Below, in pieces: positions 5,551-8,673 of a stretch of DNA of 8,673 nucleotides. Both the position numbers and the translations under genes were made by a program. The notes below the pieces were generated by a model. That model saw nothing but the letters and a program-made list of their open reading frames with translations. It did not search any database and was not told where the DNA came from. Where the stretch lies: NCBI GenBank assembly GCA_023139025.1, contig JAGLOH010000068.1, positions 1 through 8,673 of the forward strand, given 5' to 3'. Source of the stretch: Candidatus Heimdallarchaeota archaeon. GTDB taxonomy: Archaea; Asgardarchaeota; Heimdallarchaeia; Heimdallarchaeales; Heimdallarchaeaceae. Positions within the stretch are counted from its first letter, which is position 1, and every line of letters begins with the position of its first letter.

Positions 5551-7536
5551 ATGAGTTCATACGCCAAGAAAGTGTCTTCTTCAATGGGTAACAAACAAAA
5601 CATTCGAAATGTTAGTGTTGTTAGTCATGTAGATCACGGGAAAACTACTCTTTCGGATCATTTGCTTCAAGCAGGAGGTTTAATATCTAAAACAATGGCC
5701 GGAAGTGCTAGAGCTTTAGATTATCTAGAAGAGGAACAAAAAAGAGGTATCACTATAAAAACAGCAAATATCTCTTTTATTTTTGAGCAAGAAAATGAAT
5801 CTTATTTAGTAAACTTAGTAGATACTCCTGGGCACGTAGATTTCTCAGGAATGGTTTCACAAGCATTGAGATTGGTTGACGGAGTGATAATTGTTGTTGA
5901 TGCTGTTGAACAGATAATGGCTCAAACTGAATCAGTAATTAGACAATCAATGAATGAATATTTAAGACCAATTCTTTTCATAAATAAAGTTGACAGATTG
6001 ATAAATGAGCTCAAATTACCAAAAGAGGAAATCGAAACAAGAATCAATAACATCATTGAAATGGTGAACGAACTTATTGATCAATATAGTATTAGTTCTG
6101 ACAACAAAGAATGGAAAGTAAGATTTGATAAAGGTACAGTAATCATAGGATCCGCACTGAATGGTTGGGCCATCTCATCCTACTCCAAAATGATTCCGCA
6201 TTTTGATATGATTATTAAACATCATGAAGAAGATAATATTGAGCAACTAAGAAGCAATTTTCCAATCGTAGATGCTTTCCTAACATCAATAATAAATAAT
6301 ATTCCTAGTCCTAAAGAAGCTCAGCTTGAACGAGTTCAACATATTACTCAATTTATTGATGAAGGCTCAAAACAAGCAATACAAGAATGTAATGATGTAG
6401 GTCCTTTGATTTCATGTCTCGGAAAGCTGCTTTATGAAGATAATAGAGGCATTATTTCAGTTATAAGAATATTTTCAGGTTCAGTAAAATCAGGTTCTAC
6501 AATACGAAATCGAAGAACTGGAGAAACAACAAGAGTTCAACAGGTTTGTATCTATAAAGGTCAATCATTAGAAACAATTGGTTCAGTTGGAGCAGGAAAT
6601 ATCGCCGTTATTATTGGTTTAAAGAATGTTCAAATTGGAGATACAATTGTAGTTGAAAGTGAAAACCCTCCGAATGTACTTTTTAATCAAATTTTCTATC
6701 TACAAGAATCTGTTATTTCTCAAAGAATAGAGCCAATAAAAGTTTCAGATATTCCAAAACTACAAAAGAATCTAGAAATTCTATCTTTAATTAAACCTAA
6801 TTTTCACAACTCAACAGATGAAAATACTGGTGAAATGAAAATATATGGAATCGGTGAGCTTCAACTTGAAATTATCATTGGAGAGATAGAAAAAAGTGGT
6901 ATAGCTGTTGAAGTTTCAAATCCTGAAGTAACTTTAATAGAGCAAATAGAAGAAGAAGTGAGACTACAAAAAATAGATTATTTGGATTTGCTCAAAATAG
7001 AGTTAACTTGTATGTCATCACAAGAGGATACTAAGGATTGTATATACAGTGATTACAGAGATAACTGTTTGAAAGTAGAAGCTAAAATTACAACAGAAGA
7101 GATTCAAGATTTAATTAAAATTGGTTTTCGAAATGCTATTCTACGTGGTCCACTGAAAGGATATCCAGTTCGGAAACTTACTTTAATAATTCAAGATATT
7201 CAAGAATTAGCTCCAGATTCGCTTAGATATGAGATAATCGTTCCATTAGTAAAAAACGCTGTTCACGAAGCATTACAAAAGGGGAAAGTTGGAATCTTTG
7301 AACCAATTTATCGTTTCTCAATAAGCACGCCCCTCCATTATCTAGGACCTGTTTTGACGGTTATGCAAAGATTTGGTAGTAATATTGAAGATACAGAACA
7401 CATTGCATCAAGATCAACTATAAAAGGTGAAATTAGTGTCGAATCTTCTCTTCAAATTGCTTCGGAATTAAGATCGGCTTCCGATGGTTATGCTTTCTGG
7501 CAATTTGAGTTTCTTGGGTTCAAAAGAAAAAACTAG
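5551..7536 (+). CDS. EF-2-family translational GTPase paralog without diphthamide His and with shortened domains IV/V
   Basis: This 661-residue protein has the EF-2 domain order. The G domain is intact: G1 SHVDHGKT (25-32), G2 RGITI (65-69), G3 DTPGH (91-95), G4 NKVD (145-148) and G5 GSALNGW (200-206). Domain II spans about 285-370. Domain III follows, with GIGELQLEI (433-441), where canonical EF-2 has GELHLE. Domain IV is recognisable from GFRNAILRGPLKGYPVRKL but is short and lacks the SPNKHN segment. Its tip loop (549-561) is D-x6-DSLRYE. This aligns with EF-G (D-x6-DSSEMA), and Arg559 sits where the diphthamide His of canonical DAIHRG would be. The protein stops after EFLGF, about 40 residues before the usual end; family members usually exceed 700 residues. 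The role is probably ribosome-associated GTP hydrolysis, but ordinary translocation is doubtful. I read this as an archaeal EF-2 paralog rather than the main EF-2. Confidence 0.9.
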   Translation: MSSYAKKVSSSMGNKQNIRNVSVVSHVDHGKTTLSDHLLQAGGLISKTMAGSARALDYLEEEQKRGITIKTANISFIFEQENESYLVNLVDTPGHVDFSGMVSQALRLVDGVIIVVDAVEQIMAQTESVIRQSMNEYLRPILFINKVDRLINELKLPKEEIETRINNIIEMVNELIDQYSISSDNKEWKVRFDKGTVIIGSALNGWAISSYSKMIPHFDMIIKHHEEDNIEQLRSNFPIVDAFLTSIINNIPSPKEAQLERVQHITQFIDEGSKQAIQECNDVGPLISCLGKLLYEDNRGIISVIRIFSGSVKSGSTIRNRRTGETTRVQQVCIYKGQSLETIGSVGAGNIAVIIGLKNVQIGDTIVVESENPPNVLFNQIFYLQESVISQRIEPIKVSDIPKLQKNLEILSLIKPNFHNSTDENTGEMKIYGIGELQLEIIIGEIEKSGIAVEVSNPEVTLIEQIEEEVRLQKIDYLDLLKIELTCMSSQEDTKDCIYSDYRDNCLKVEAKITTEEIQDLIKIGFRNAILRGPLKGYPVRKLTLIIQDIQELAPDSLRYEIIVPLVKNAVHEALQKGKVGIFEPIYRFSISTPLHYLGPVLTVMQRFGSNIEDTEHIASRSTIKGEISVESSLQIASELRSASDGYAFWQFEFLGFKRKN

Positions 7537-7575
7537 TCATAAAGATTTGATGGCTCAGTACTCAAGATCCTCAAC

Positions 7576-7636
7576 ATCTAGTTCAGTCAAGGGCTAGATT
7601 CTTCATTGCCAGATGAAGATTAACTATCTTATTCTT
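7576..7636 (+). terminator. Two tandem hairpins and T-rich tail after the EF-2 paralog
   Basis: ATCTAG (7576-7581) pairs with CTAGAT (7594-7599). Directly next to it, TCTTCAT (7600-7606) pairs with ATGAAGA (7613-7619) around a 6-base loop. A T-rich run (CTTATTCTTTTATTTT) follows and reaches into the end of the convergent amidohydrolase gene. This is a plausible terminator for the plus-strand gene. On the minus strand no T-run follows the amidohydrolase stop. Confidence 0.5.
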
Positions 7637-8673
7637 TTATTTTCCCATTTCAGTAAGTATTCTTTCGGAGATTTTAGAACATTTTTCTATTATTTCATTT
7701 TTGTCTAATGTTTTGTGTTTTCTATTTTCATAAATGAAGTTACCATTTACGAAAAGATCTGTAACATCAGAACTTAATGATGAGTATATCACATTTGACA
7801 AAGGATTATTCTGTGGCCAAGAATGACTTCTCTCAAATGATAAAAGTGTGATATCTGCAACAGAACCTTTAGATATTCCAGATGAAGGTTTTCCTAAAGC
7901 TTTCATCCCTTGTATAGTTCCTACTGTAAGAATTTGTGAGTTTCTTATTACTTTAGGGTTATTTGCCAAATATTTTTGCAACATTGCAGCTGTTGATATC
8001 TCCTCTAGCATTCCTAAATCATTGTTGGAAGCATTTCCATCAGTTCCTACTGCTACATCAATTCCTAAATCTAGATATTTGTAAATTGGAGCTATTCCAG
8101 TTGACATCTTCAAATTAGATTGTGGATTATGAAGTACAATAAAATCATTTTCCTTCATAATACTCATGTCTTGTTCATCAGTGTGAACACAGTGTGCACC
8201 TAGAATTTTCAAATCCGTTAATCCAATACTTTGTATATATTGAATTGGAGACATTTGAAACTGATTCTTAGCATCTTCTACTTCTTTCTTTGTTTCATTT
8301 AGATGAATATGAATAGGGATATTATATTCAGATGCTAAATCTGCAATCTGAAGTAAGTATTCTTCAGGTACAGAATATGGTGCATGAGGACCAATTCCAT
8401 ACTTCACAAGTTGATGCTTACCAGAAGCTTTTCTTCTCACAAGATTAGAAACATGCTTCCAAGTATTTTCTAGACTCCCAGATTCTGGGGTATTATCAAA
8501 AACAGATGGACACAGAAGAGCTCTGACATTAGCTTCTTTAGCAGCTTTTTCAATGCTTTCAGCGTAAAAATACTGATCAATGAATCCACTTATTCCTGAT
8601 TCAATTAGCTCTAAACATCCTAGAAGTGCTCCATAATACGCATCCTCTGAACTCATTCTCATTTCAAATGGCC
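7637..8673 (-). CDS. Amidohydrolase, MTA/SAH deaminase family (5' end outside window)
   Basis: The frame stays open past the Met at 8662 to the window edge (Pro-Phe-Glu precede it), so the N-terminal part is missing. That part should be roughly 80-100 residues and carry the first HxH metal motif. Numbered from that Met, GPHAPYS has His93. HLNE contains His120 (metal) and Glu123 (proton shuttle). GAHCVH has His157. VGTDGNASNN contains the metal-ligand Asp208. HNPQSNLKMSTGIAP (178-192) is the family signature. The C-terminal SGISKGSVADITLL and DLFVNGNFIYENR form the composite beta-sandwich return. Such enzymes (COG0402) deaminate 5'-methylthioadenosine, S-adenosylhomocysteine or related adenosines in the cytosol; exact substrate cannot be decided here, and related members include guanine and triazine deaminases. 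All visible catalytic residues are intact. The gene is convergent with the EF-2 paralog. Confidence 0.9.
   Translation of the reverse strand, partial: PFEMRMSSEDAYYGALLGCLELIESGISGFIDQYFYAESIEKAAKEANVRALLCPSVFDNTPESGSLENTWKHVSNLVRRKASGKHQLVKYGIGPHAPYSVPEEYLLQIADLASEYNIPIHIHLNETKKEVEDAKNQFQMSPIQYIQSIGLTDLKILGAHCVHTDEQDMSIMKENDFIVLHNPQSNLKMSTGIAPIYKYLDLGIDVAVGTDGNASNNDLGMLEEISTAAMLQKYLANNPKVIRNSQILTVGTIQGMKALGKPSSGISKGSVADITLLSFERSHSWPQNNPLSNVIYSSLSSDVTDLFVNGNFIYENRKHKTLDKNEIIEKCSKISERILTEMGK

Noticed and set aside
7500..7636. Frameshift that would restore a full-length EF-2 C-terminus
   Set aside because: Neither other forward frame after 7536 encodes the expected C-terminal helix before the convergent gene ends, so the short end appears real.
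7848..8084. 78-residue plus-strand frame inside the amidohydrolase gene
   Set aside because: It is opposite the signature GTDG/ASNN region of a conserved enzyme, so it is a shadow.

Overview
The window is a gene-dense, AT-rich piece of archaeal chromosome. The archaeal assignment rests on several genes: an archaeal-type tRNA-guanine transglycosylase (TgtA), a SmAP3-like Lsm protein, an archaeal-type ribosomal protein S10 and an EF-2-family GTPase. TATA-like boxes about 24-30 bases upstream of leaderless starts agree with it. The lineage is less certain. An EF-2 paralog without the diphthamide histidine, low GC and several unrecognised small genes would suit an Asgard-like archaeon, but that is inference.

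Layout. Positions 1-4554 read rightward: a left-truncated PP-loop (PAPS-reductase-like) protein with a C-terminal 2[4Fe-4S] ferredoxin domain, an Lsm/SmAP3 protein, TgtA without its usual PUA domain, and an unrecognised protein that looks like two tandem OB folds plus a helical tail. Convergent to these, on the minus strand, lie ribosomal protein S10 and, upstream of it, a 132-residue protein of unknown function with a C-terminal coiled coil. A short intergenic region containing a 14-bp perfect palindrome separates that pair from a divergent EF-2-family gene on the plus strand. This gene faces an amidohydrolase of the MTA/SAH deaminase family, which runs off the right edge on the minus strand.

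Functional theme. Most recognisable genes concern RNA and translation: Lsm (RNA binding), TgtA (archaeosine at tRNA position 15), S10 (30S subunit) and the EF-2 paralog. The PP-loop/Fe-S protein could be another RNA- or sulfur-related enzyme, but its substrate cannot be read from the sequence. The amidohydrolase belongs to nucleoside and methylthioadenosine salvage.

The strongest lead is the EF-2 paralog. It keeps all five GTPase motifs. However, domain IV is shortened, Arg stands where the diphthamide His should be in an EF-G-like loop, and the usual C-terminal tail is absent. No tRNA, rRNA, CRISPR array, insertion sequence or other mobile element was seen, and no stretch longer than 300 bases lacks a gene.
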